From contig CM056581.1 in NCBI GenBank assembly GCA_029721435.1, positions 69,922,712 through 69,986,711 of the forward strand: a stretch of 64,000 nt of DNA, given 5' to 3'. Positions 48,001 to 60,900 of the stretch are shown one piece after another. The stretch comes from Gymnothorax reevesii. Its lineage: Eukaryota; Chordata; Actinopteri; Anguilliformes; Muraenidae. A program made the translations under genes and the position numbers. The notes under the pieces are model-generated. The model saw nothing but the letters and a program-made list of their open reading frames with translations, ran no database searches and had not been told where the DNA came from. Each line of letters begins with the position of its first letter. Position 1 is the stretch's first letter.

Positions 48001-51000
48001 AAACCTCAAAGAAGCGTGTTTTCATGAAAGAGCGTATGGAGACAATATCAGCGCTCTAGCTCGCTTCCTTAAGAAGATAGCAGCCAATTCACTCCTATTT
48101 AGTCATACAGTGAAAATTCACTCATGTTTGTCACTTTCCCACTGATTTACACACGGATTGAAACTTTTTGACAAGCAGAAGTAAAAAAAAGAAAGTTTTT
48201 AAAAAAGTGCATATCTTCACTTCAGAGACTCATATTCACTTCCAATAGGCCATACAAGCAAATTGGACAAATTGCTGCCATATATGCAGTGCACAGTGAT
48301 CTGAAGCATTTCCCAGCCCAGATACACGAACAGATTCACTTTCTGAGCTTAAAACCTAGAAGAAGCGTGTTTTCATGAAAGAGCGTATGGAGACAATATC
48401 AGCGCTCTAGCTCGCTTCCTTAAGAAGATAGCAGCCAATTCACTCCTATTTAGTCATACAGTGAAAATTCACCCATGTTTGTCACTTTCCCACTGATTTA
48501 CACACAGAATGAAAATTTTTGACATGCAGAAGTTAAAAAAAAGAAAGTTTTTAAAAAAGTGTATATCTTCACTTTAGAGACTAATATTCACTTCCAATAG
48601 GCCATACAAGCACATTGGAAAAATTGGTGGCATATATGTAGTGCAACAGAGATCTGAAGCATTTCCCAGGCCAGATACACGCAGAGATTCACATTCTGAG
48701 CTTAAAACCTCAAAGAAGCGTGTTTTCATGAAAGAGCGTATGGAGACAATATCAGCGCTCTAGCTCGCTTCCCTAAGAAGATAGCAGCCAATTCACTCCT
48801 ATTTAGTCATACAGTGAAAATTCACTCATGTTTGTCACTTTCCCACTGATTTACACACAGAATGAAAATTTTTGACATGCAGAAGTTAAAAAAAAGAAAG
48901 TTTTTAAAAAAGTGTATATCTTCACTACAGAGACTCATATTCACTTCCAATAGGCCATAAAAACACATTGGAAAAATGGATGGCATATATGCAGTGCAAC
49001 AGTGATCTGAAGCATTTCCCAGGCCAGATACACGCAGAGATTCACATTCTGAGCTTAAAACCTCAAAGAAGCGTGTTTTCATGAAAGAGCGTATGGAGAC
49101 AATATCAGCGCTCTAGCTCGCTTCCTTAAGAAGATAGCAGCCAATTCACTCCTATTTAGTCATACAGTGAAAATTCACTCATGTTTGTCACTTTCCCACT
49201 GATTTACACACGGATTGAAACTTTTTGACAAGCAGAAGTAAAAAAAAAGAAAGTTTTTAAAAAAGTGCATATCTTCACTTCAGAGACTCATATTCACTTC
49301 CAATAGGCCAAACAAGCAAATTGGACAAATTGCTGCCATATATGCAGTGCACAGTGATCTGAAGCATTTCCCAGGCCAGATACACGCAGAGATTCACATT
49401 CTGAGCTTAAAACCTCAAAGAAGCGTGTTTTCATGAAAGAGCGTATGGAGACAATATCAGCGCTTTAGCTCGCTTCCTTAAGAAGATAGCAGCCAATTCA
49501 CTCCTATTTAGTCATACAGTGAAAATTCACTCATGTTTGTCACTTTCCCACTGATTTACACACAGAATGAAAATTTTTGACATGCAGAAGTTAAAAAAAA
49601 GAAAGTTTTTAAAAAAGTGTATATCTTCACTACAGAGACTCATATTCACTTCCAATAGGCCATAAAAACACATTGGAAAAATGGATGGCATATATGCAGT
49701 GCAACAGTGATCTGAAGCATTTCCCAGGCCAGATACACGCAGAGATTCACATTCTGAGCTTAAAACCTCAAAGAAGCGTGTTTTCATGAAAGAGCGTATG
49801 GAGACAATATCAGCGCTCTAGCTCGCTTCCTTAAGAAGATAGCAGCCAATTCACTCCTATTTAGTCATACAGTGAAAATTCACTCATGTTTGTCACTTTC
49901 CCACTGATTTACACACGGATTGAAACTTTTTGACAAGCAGAAGTAAAAAAAAAGAAAGTTTTTAAAAAAGTGCATATCTTCACTTCAGAGACTCATATTC
50001 ACTTCCAATAGGCCATACAAGCACATTGGAAAAATTGGTGGCATATATGCAGTGCAACAGAGATCTGAAGCATTTCCCAGGCCAGATACACGCAGAGATT
50101 CACATTCTGAGCTTAAAACCTCAAAGAAGCGTGTTTTCATGAAAGAGCGTATGGAGACAATATCAGCGCTCTAGCTCGCTTCCCTAAGAAGATAGCAGCC
50201 AATTCACTCCTATTTAGTCATACAGTGAAAATTCACTCATGTTTGTCACTTTCCCACTGATTTACACACAGAATGAAAATTTTTGACATGCAGAAGTTAA
50301 AAAAAAGAAAGTTTTTAAAAAAGTGTATATCTTCACTACAGAGACTCATATTCACTTCCAATAGGCCATAAAAACACATTGGAAAAATGGATGGCATATA
50401 TGCAGTGCAACAGTGATCTGAAGCATTTCCCAGGCCAGAAACACGCAGAGATTCACATTCTGAGCTTAAAACCTCAAAGAAGCGTGTTTTCATGAAAGAG
50501 CGTATGGAGACAATATCAGCGCTCTAGGTCGCTTCCTTAAGAAGACAGCAGCCAATTCACTCCTATTTAGTCATACAGTGAAAATTCACTCATGTTTGTC
50601 ACTTTCCCACTGATTTACACACAGAATGAAAATTTTTGACATGCAGAAGTTAAAAAAAAGAAAGTTTTTAAAAAAGTGTATATCTTCACTACAGAGACTC
50701 ATATTCACTTCCAATAGGCCATAAAAACACATTGGAAAAATGGATGGCATATATGCAGTGCCACAGTGATCTGAAGCATTTCCCAGGCCAGATACACGCA
50801 GAGATTCACATTCTGAGCTTAAAACCTCAAAGAAGCGTGTTTTCATGAAAGAGCGTATGGAGACAATATCAGCGCTCTAGCTCACTTCCTTAAGAAGATA
50901 GGAGCCAATTCACTCCTATTTAGTCATACAGTGAAAATTCACTCATGTTTGTCACTTTCCCACTGATTTACACACAGAATGAAAATTTTTGACATGCAGA

Positions 51001-53845
51001 AGTTAAAAAAAAGAAAGTTTTTAAAAAAGTGTATATCTTCACTACAGAGACTCATATTCACTTCCAATAGGCCATAAAAACACATTGGAAAAATGGATGG
51101 CATATATGCAGTGCAACAGTGATCTGAAGCATTTCCCAGGCCAGATACACGCAGAGATTCACATTCTGAGCTTAAAACCTCAAAGAAGCGTGTTTTCATG
51201 AAAGAGCGTATGGAGACAATATCAGCGCTCTAGGTCGCTTCCTTAAGAAGATAGCAGCCAATTCACTCCTATTTAGTCATACAGTGAAAATTCACTCATG
51301 TTTGTCACTTTCCCACTGATTTACACACAGAATGAAAATTTTTGACATGCAGAAGTTAAAAAAAAGAAAGTTTTTAAAAAAGTGTATATCTTCACTACAG
51401 AGACTCATATTCACTTCCAATAGGCCATAAAAACACATTGGAAAAATGGATGGCATATATGCAGTGCAACAGTGATCTGAAGCATTTCCCAGGCCAGATA
51501 CACGCAGAGATTCACATTCTGAGCTTAAAACCTCAAAGAAGCGTGTTTTCATGAAAGAGCGTATGGAGACAATATCAGCGCTCTAGCTCGCTTCCTTAAG
51601 AAGATAGCAGCCAATTCACTCCTATTTAGTCATACAGTGAAAATTCACTCATGTTTGTCACTTTCCCACTGATTTACACACGGATTGAAACTTTTTGACA
51701 AGCAGAAGTAAAAAAAAGAAAGTTTTTAAAAAAGTGCATATCTTCACTTCAGAGACTCATATTCACTTCCAATAGGCCATACAAGCAAATTGGACAAATT
51801 GCTGCCATATATGCAGTGCACAGTGATCTGAAGCATTTCCCAGCCCAGATACACGAACAGATTCACTTTCTGAGCTTAAAACCTAGAAGAAGCGTGTTTT
51901 CATGAAAGAGCGTATGGAGACAATATCAGCGCTCTAGCTCGCTTCCTTAAGAAGATAGCAGCCAATTCACTCCTATTTAGTCATACAGTGAAAATTCACC
52001 CATGTTTGTCACTTTCCCACTGATTTACACACAGAATGAAAATTTTTGACATGCAGAAGTTAAAAAAAAGAAAGTTTTTAAAAAAGTGTATATCTTCACT
52101 TTAGAGACTAATATTCACTTCCAATAGGCCATACAAGCACATTGGAAAAATTGGTGGCATATATGTAGTGCAACAGAGATCTGAAGCATTTCCCAGGCCA
52201 GATACACGCAGAGATTCACATTCTGAGCTTAAAACCTCAAAGAAGCGTGTTTTCATGAAAGAGCGTATGGAGACAATATCAGCGCTCTAGCTCGCTTCCC
52301 TAAGAAGATAGCAGCCAATTCACTCCTATTTAGTCATACAGTGAAAATTCACTCATGTTTGTCACTTTCCCACTGATTTACACACAGAATGAAAATTTTT
52401 GACATGCAGAAGTTAAAAAAAAGAAAGTTTTTAAAAAAGTGTATATCTTCACTACAGAGACTCATATTCACTTCCAATAGGCCATAAAAACACATTGGAA
52501 AAATGGATGGCATATATGCAGTGCAACAGTGATCTGAAGCATTTCCCAGGCCAGATACACGCAGAGATTCACATTCTGAGCTTAAAACCTCAAAGAAGCG
52601 TGTTTTCATGAAAGAGCGTATGGAGACAATATCAGCGCTCTAGCTCGCTTCCTTAAGAAGATAGCAGCCAATTCACTCCTATTTAGTCATACAGTGAAAA
52701 TTCACTCATGTTTGTCACTTTCCCACTGATTTACACACGGATTGAAACTTTTTGACAAGCAGAAGTAAAAAAAAAGAAAGTTTTTAAAAAAGTGCATATC
52801 TTCACTTCAGAGACTCATATTCACTTCCAATAGGCCAAACAAGCAAATTGGACAAATTGCTGCCATATATGCAGTGCACAGTGATCTGAAGCATTTCCCA
52901 GGCCAGATACACGCAGAGATTCACATTCTGAGCTTAAAACCTCAAAGAAGCGTGTTTTCATGAAAGAGCGTATGGAGACAATATCAGCGCTCTAGCTCGC
53001 TTCCTTAAGAAGATAGCAGCCAATTCACTCCTATTTAGTCATACAGTGAAAATTCACTCATGTTTGTCACTTTCCCACTGATTTACACACAGAATGAAAA
53101 TTTTTGACATGCAGAAGTTAAAAAAAAGAAAGTTTTTAAAAAAGTGTATATCTTCACTACAGAGACTCATATTCACTTCCAATAGGCCATAAAAACACAT
53201 TGGAAAAATGGATGGCATATATGCAGTGCAACAGTGATCTGAAGCATTTCCCAGGCCAGATACACGCAGAGATTCACATTCTGAGCTTAAAACCTCAAAG
53301 AAGCGTGTTTTCATGAAAGAGCGTATGGAGACAATATCAGCGCTCTAGCTCGCTTCCTTAAGAAGATAGCAGCCAATTCACTCCTATTTAGTCATACAGT
53401 GAAAATTCACTCATGTTTGTCACTTTCCCACTGATTTACACACGGATTGAAACTTTTTGACAAGCAGAAGTAAAAAAAAAGAAAGTTTTTAAAAAAGTGC
53501 ATATCTTCACTTCAGAGACTCATATTCACTTCCAATAGGCCATACAAGCAAATTGGACAAATTGCTGCCATATATGCAGTGCACAGTGATCTGAAGCATT
53601 TCCCAGCCCAGATACACGAACAGATTCACTTTCTGAGCTTAAAACCTAGAAGAAGCGTGTTTTCATGAAAGAGCGTATGGAGACAATATCAGCGCTCTAG
53701 CTCGCTTCCTTAAGAAGATAGCAGCCAATTCACTCCTATTTAGTCATACAGTGAAAATTCACTCATGTTTGTCACTTTCCCACTGATTTACACACAGAAT
53801 GAAAATTTTTGACATGCAGAAGTTAAAAAAAAAAAGTTTTTTAAA
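39030..53845. repeat. Tandem duplication of a 21-monomer block, 7,405 bp per copy
   Basis: Copy 1 is about 39030-46440 and copy 2 about 46440-53845. Variants recurring 7,405 bp apart include GGAAAACTTGG (39101 and 46503 area), GCGTATAAAGAC (near 39922 and 47327), AAAAAAGGAAAG (near 40430 and 47834), AATTCACCCATG (four sites: 41065, 44590, 48470, 51995 areas) and GTGCCACAGTG (near 43355 and 50758). Inside each copy some monomer runs are themselves repeated, so the block has a nested history. Confidence 0.92.
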
Positions 53846-54429
53846 AAAGTGTATTATCTTCACTTCAGAGACTAATATTCACTTCCAATAGGCCATACAA
53901 GCACATTGGAAAAATTGGTGGCATATATGCAGTGCAACAGAGATCTGAAGCATTTCCCAGGCCAGATACACGCAGAGATTCACATTCTGAGCTTAAAACC
54001 TCAAAGAAGCGTGTTTTCATGAAAGAGCGTATGGAGACAATATCAGCGCTCTAGCTCGCTTCCCTAAGAAGATAGCAGCCAATTCACTCCTATTTAGTCA
54101 TACAGTGAAAATTCACTCATGTTTGTCACTTTCCCACTGATTTACACACAGAATGAAAATTTTTGACATGCAGAAGTTAAAAAAAAGAAAGTTTTTAAAA
54201 AAGTGTATATCTTCACTACAGAGACTCATATTCACTTCCAATAGGCCATAAAAACACATTGGAAAAATGGATGGCATATATGCAGTGCAACAGTGATCTG
54301 AAGCATTTCCCAGGCCAGATACACGCAGAGATTCACATTCTGAGCTTAAAACCTCAAAGAAGCGTGTTTTCATGAAAGAGCGTATGGAGACAATATCAGC
54401 GCTCTAGCTCGCTTCCTTAAGAAGATAGA

Positions 54430-57400
54430 AGCCAATTCACTCCTATTTAGTCATACAGTGAAAATTCACTCATGTTTGTCACTTTCCCACTGATTTACAC
54501 ACAGAATGAAAATTTTTGACATGCAGAAGTTAAAAAAAAGAAAGTTTTTAAAAAAGTGTATATCTTCACTTCAGAGACTAATATTCACTTCCAATAGGCC
54601 ATACAAGCACATTGGAAAAATTGGTGGCATATATGCAGTGCAACAGAGATCTGAAGCATTTCCCAGGCCAGATACACGCAGAGATTCACATTCTGAGCTT
54701 AAAACCTCAAAGAAGCGTGTTTTCATGAAAGAGCGTATGGAGACAATATCAGCGCTCTAGCTCGCTTCCCTAAGAAGATAGCAGCCAATTCACTCCTATT
54801 TAGTCATACAGTGAAAATTCACTCATGTTTGTCACTTTCCCACTGATTTACACACGGATTGAAACTTTTTGACAAGCAGAAGTAAAAAAAAAGAAAGTTT
54901 TTAAAAAAGTGCATATCTTCACTTCAGAGACTCATATTCACTTCCAATAGGCCATACAAGCAAATTGGACAAATTGCTGCCATATATGCAGTGCACAGTG
55001 ATCTGAAGCATTTCCAAGCCCAGATACACGAACAGATTCACTTTCTGAGCTTAAAACCTAGAAGAAGCGTGTTTTCATGAAAGAGCGTATGGAGACAATA
55101 TCAGCGCTCTAGCTCGCTTCCTTAAGAAGATAGCAGCCAATTCACTCCTATTTAGTCATACAGTGAAAATTCACTCATGTTTGTCACTTTCCCACTGATT
55201 TACACACAGAATGAAAATTTTTGACATGCAGAAGTTAAAAAAAAGAAAGTTTTTAAAAAAGTGTATATCTTCACTTCAGAGACTAATATTCACTTCCAAT
55301 AGGCCATACAAGCACATTGGAAAAATTGGTGGCATATATGCAGTGCAACGGAGATCTGAAGCATTTCCCAGGCCAGATACACGCAGAGATTCACATTCTG
55401 AGCTTAAAACCTCAAAGAAGCGTGTTTTCATGAAAGAGCGTATGGAGACAATATCAGCGCTCTAGCTCGCTTCCCTAAGAAGATAGCAGCCAATTCACTC
55501 CTATTTAGTCATACAGTGAAAATTCACTCATGTTTGTCACTTTCCCACTGATTTACACACAGAATGAAAATTTTTGACATGCAGAAGTTAAAAAAAAGAA
55601 AGTTTTTAAAAAAGTGTATATCTTCACTACAGAGACTCATATTCACTTCCAATAGGCCATAAAAACACATTGGAAAAATGGATGGCATATATGTAGTGCA
55701 ACAGTGATCTGAAGCATTTCCCAGGCCAGATACACGCAGAGATTCACATTCTGAGCTTAAAACTTCAAAGTAGCGTGTTTTCATGAAAGAGCGTATGGAG
55801 ACAATATCAGCGCTCTAGGTCGCTTCCTTAAGAAGATAGCAGCCAATTCACTCCTATTTAGTCATACAGTGAAAATTCACTCATGTTTGTCACTTTCCCA
55901 CTGATTTACACACAGAATGAAAATTTTTGACATGCAGAAGTTAAAAAAAAGAAAGTTTTTAAAAAAGTGTATATCTTCACTACAGAGACTCATATTCACT
56001 TCCAATAGGCCATAAAAACACATTGGAAAAATGGATGGCAAATATGCAGTGCAACAGTGATCTGAAGCATTTCCCAGGCCAGATACACGCAGAGATTCAC
56101 ATTCTGAGCTTAAAACCTCAAAGAAGCGTGTTTTCATGAAAGAGCGTATGGAGACAATATCAGCGCTCTAGCTCGCTTCCTTAAGAAGATAGAAGCCAAT
56201 TCACTCCTATTTAGTCATACAGTGAAAATTCACTCATGTTTGTCACTTTCCCACTGATTTACACACAGAATGAAAATTTTTGACATGCAGAAGTTAAAAA
56301 AAAGAAAGTTTTTAAAAAAGTGTATATCTTCACTTCAGAGACTAATATTCACTTCCAATAGGCCATACAAGCACATTGGAAAAATTGGTGGCATATATGC
56401 AGTGCAACAGAGATCTGAAGCATTTCCCAGGCCAGATACACGCAGAGATTCACATTCTGAGCTTAAAACCTCAAAGAAGCGTGTTTTCATGAAAGAGCGT
56501 ATGGAGACAATATCAGCGCTCTAGCTCGCTTCCCTAAGAAGATAGCAGCCAATTCACTCCTATTTAGTCATACAGTGAAAATTCACTCATGTTTGTCACT
56601 TTCCCACTGATTTACACACGGATTGAAACTTTTTGACAAGCAGAAGTAAAAAAAAAGAAAGTTTTTAAAAAAGTGCATATCTTCACTTCAGAGACTCATA
56701 TTCACTTCCAATAGGCCATACAAGCAAATTGGACAAATTGCTGCCATATATGCAGTGCACAGTGATCTGAAGCATTTCCAAGCCCAGATACACGAACAGA
56801 TTCACTTTCTGAGCTTAAAACCTAGAAGAAGCGTGTTTTCATGAAAGAGCGTATGGAGACAATATCAGCGCTCTAGCTCGCTTCCTTAAGAAGATAGCAG
56901 CCAATTCACTCCTATTTAGTCATACAGTGAAAATTCACTCATGTTTGTCACTTTCCCACTGATTTACACACAGAATGAAAATTTTTGACATGCAGAAGTT
57001 AAAAAAAAGAAAGTTTTTAAAAAAGTGTATATCTTCACTTCAGAGACTAATATTCACTTCCAATAGGCCATACAAGCACATTGGAAAAATTGGTGGCATA
57101 TATGCAGTGCAACAGAGATCTGAAGCATTTCCCAGGCCAGATACACGCAGAGATTCACATTCTGAGCTTAAAACCTCAAAGAAGCGTGTTTTCATGAAAG
57201 AGCGTATGGAGACAATATCAGCGCTCTAGCTCGCTTCCCTAAGAAGATAGCAGCCAATTCACTCCTATTTAGTCATACAGTGAAAATTCACTCATGTTTG
57301 TCACTTTCCCACTGATTTACACACAGAATGAAAATTTTTGACATGCAGAAGTTAAAAAAAAGAAAGTTTTTAAAAAAGTGTATATCTTCACTACAGAGAC

Positions 57401-57950
57401 TCATATTCACTTCCAATAGGCCATAAAAACACATTGGAAAAATGGATGGCATATATGTAGTGCAACAGTGATCTGAAGCATTTCCCAGGCCAGATACACG
57501 CAGAGATTCACATTCTGAGCTTAAAACTTCAAAGTAGCGTGTTTTCATGAAAGAGCGTATGGAGACAATATCAGCGCTCTAGGTCGCTTCCTTAAGAAGA
57601 TAGCAGCCAATTCACTCCTATTTAGTCATACAGTGAAAATTCACTCATGTTTGTCACTTTCCCACTGATTTACACACAGAATGAAAATTTTTGACATGCA
57701 GAAGTTAAAAAAAAGAAAGTTTTTAAAAAAGTGTATATCTTCACTACAGAGACTCATATTCACTTCCAATAGGCCATAAAAACACATTGGAAAAATGGAT
57801 GGCAAATATGCAGTGCAACAGTGATCTGAAGCATTTCCCAGGCCAGATACACGCAGAGATTCACATTCTGAGCTTAAAACCTCAAAGAAGCGTGTTTTCA
57901 TGAAAGAGCGTATGGAGACAATATCAGCGCTCTAGCTCGCTTGCTTAAGA
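54430..57950. repeat. Tandem duplication of a 5-monomer block, 1,764 bp per copy
   Basis: Variants AAAACTTCAAAGTAGCG (near 55761 and 57525), GGATGGCAAATATG (near 56034 and 57798) and CATTTCCAAGCCC (near 55010 and 56774) are each repeated 1,764 bp apart. Copy 1 runs about 54430-56190, copy 2 about 56190-57950. Confidence 0.9.
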
Positions 57951-60900
57951 AGATAGAAGCCAATTCACTCCTATTTAGTCATACAGTGAAAATTCACTCA
58001 TGTTTGTCACTTTCCCACTGATTTACACACAGAATGAAAATTTTTGACATGCAGAAGTTAAAAAAAAGAAAGTTTTTAAAAAAGTGTATATCTTCACTAC
58101 AGAGACTCATATTCACTTCCAATAGGCCATAAAAACAAATTGGAAAAATGGATGGCATATATGCAGTGCAACAGTGATCTGAAGCAATTCCCAGGCCAGA
58201 TACACGCAGAGATTCACATTCTGAGCTTAAAACCTCAAAGAAGCGTGTTTTCATGAAAGAGCGTATGGAGACAATATCAGCGCTCTAGCTCGCTTCCTTA
58301 AGAAGATAGAAGCCAATTCACTCCTATTTAGTCATACAGTGAAAATTCACTCATGTTTGTCACTTTCCCACTGATTTACACACAGAATGAAAATTTTTGA
58401 CACGCAGAAGTTAAAAAAAAGAAAGTTTTTAAAAAAGTGTATATCTTCACTACAGAGACTCATATTCACTTCCAATAGGCCATAAAAACACATTGGAAAA
58501 ATGCATGGCATATATGCAGTGCAACAGTGATCTGAAGCATTTCCCAGGCCAGATACACGCAGAGATTCACATTCTGAGCTTAAAACCTCAAAGAAGCGTG
58601 TTTTCATGAAAGAGCGTATGGAGACAATATCAGCGCTCTAGCTCGCTTCCTTAAGACGATAGCAGCCAATTCACTCCTATTTAGTCATACAGTGAAAATT
58701 CACTCATGTTTGTCACTTTCCCACTGATTTACACACGGATTGAAACTTTTTGACAAGCAGAAGTAAAAAAAAAGAAAGTTTTTAAAAAAGTGCATATCTT
58801 CACTTCAGAGACTCATATTCACTTCCAATAGGCCATACAAGCAAATTGGACAAATTGCTGCCATATATGCAGTGCACAGTGATCTGAAGCATTTCCCAGC
58901 CCAGATACACGAACAGATTCACTTTCTGAGCTTAAAACCTAGAAGAAGCGTGTTTTCATGAAAGAGCGTATGGAGACAATATCAGCGCTTTAGCTCGCTT
59001 CCTTAAGAAGATAGCAGCCAATTCACTCCTATTTCGTAATACAGTGAAAATTCACTCATGTTTGTCACTTTCCCACTGATTTACACACAGAATGAAAATT
59101 TTTGACATGCAGAAGTTAAAAAAAAAAAGTTTTTTAAAAAAGTGTATTATCTTCACTTCAGAGACTAATATTCACTTCCAATAGGCCATACAAGCACATT
59201 GGAAAAATTGGTGGCATATATGCAGTGCAACAGAGATCTGAAGCATTTCCCAGGCCAGATACACGCAGAGATTCACATTCTGAGCTTAAAACCTCAAAGA
59301 AGCGTGTTTTCATGAAAGAGCGTATGGAGACAATATCAGCGCTCTAGGTCGCTTCCCTAAGAAGATAGCAGCCAATTCACTCCTATTTAGTCATACAGTG
59401 AAAATTCACTCATGTTTGTCACTTTCCCACTGATTTACACACAGAATGAAAATTTTTGACATGCAGAAGTTAAAAAAAAGAAAGTTTTTAAAAAAGTGTA
59501 TATCTTCACTATAGAGACTCATATTCACTTCCAATAGGCCATAAAAACACATTGGAAAAATGGATGGCATATATGCAGTGCCACAGTGATCTGAAGCATT
59601 TCCCAGGCCAGATACACGCAGAGATTCACATTCTGAGCTTAAAACCTCAAAGAAGCGTGTTTTCATGAAAGAGCGTATGGAGACAATATCAGCGCTCTAG
59701 CTCGCTTCCTTAAGAAGATAGGAGCCAATTCACTCCTATTTAGTCATACAGTGAAAATTCACTCATGTTTGTCACTTTCCCACTGATTTACACACAGAAT
59801 GAAAATTTTTGACATGCAGAAGTTAAAAAAAAGAAAGTTTTTAAAAAAGTGTATATCTTCACTACAGAGACTCATATTCACTTCCAATAGGCCATAAAAA
59901 CACATTGGAAAAATGGATGGCATATATGCAGTGCAACAGTGATCTGAAGCATTTCCCAGGCCAGAAACACGCAGAGATTCACATTCTGAGCTTAAAACCT
60001 CAAAGAAGCGTGTTTTCATGAAAGAGCGTATGGAGACAATATCAGCGCTCTAGCTCGCTTCCTTAAGAAGATAGAAGCCAATTCACTCCTATTTAGTCAT
60101 ACAGTGAAAATTCACTCATGTTTGTCACTTTCCCACTGATTTACACACAGAATGAAAATTTTTGACATGCAGAAGTTAAAAAAAAGAAAGTTTTTAAAAA
60201 AGTGTATATCTTCACTACAGAGACTCATATTCACTTCCAATAGGCCATAAAAACACATTGGAAAAATGGATGGCATATATGCAGTGCAACAGTGATCTGA
60301 AGCATTTCCCAGGCCAGATACACGCAGAGATTCACATTCTGAGCTTAAAACCTCAAAGAAGCGTGTTTTCATGAAAGAGCGTATGGAGACAATATCAGCG
60401 CTCTAGCTCGCTTCCTTAAGAAGATAGCAGCCAATTCACTCCTATTTAGTCATACAGTGAAAATTCACTCATGTTTGTCACTTTCCCACTGATTTACACA
60501 CGGATTGAAACTTTTTGACAAGCAGAAGTAAAAAAAAAGAAAGTTTTTAAAAAAGTGCATATCTTCACTTCAGAGACTCATATTCACTTCCAATAGGCCA
60601 TACAAGCACATTGGAAAAATTGGTGGCATATATGCAGTGCAACAGAGATCTGAAGCATTTCCCAGGCCAGATACACGCAGAGATTCACATTCTGAGCTTA
60701 AAACCTCAAAGAAGCGTGTTTTCATGAAAGAGCGTATGGAGACAATATCAGCGCTCTAGCTCGCTTCCCTAAGAAGATAGCAGCCAATTCACTCCTATTT
60801 AGTCATACAGTGAAAATTCACTCATGTTTGTCACTTTCCCACTGATTTACACACAGAATGAAAATTTTTGACATGCAGAAGTTAAAAAAAAGAAAGTTTT

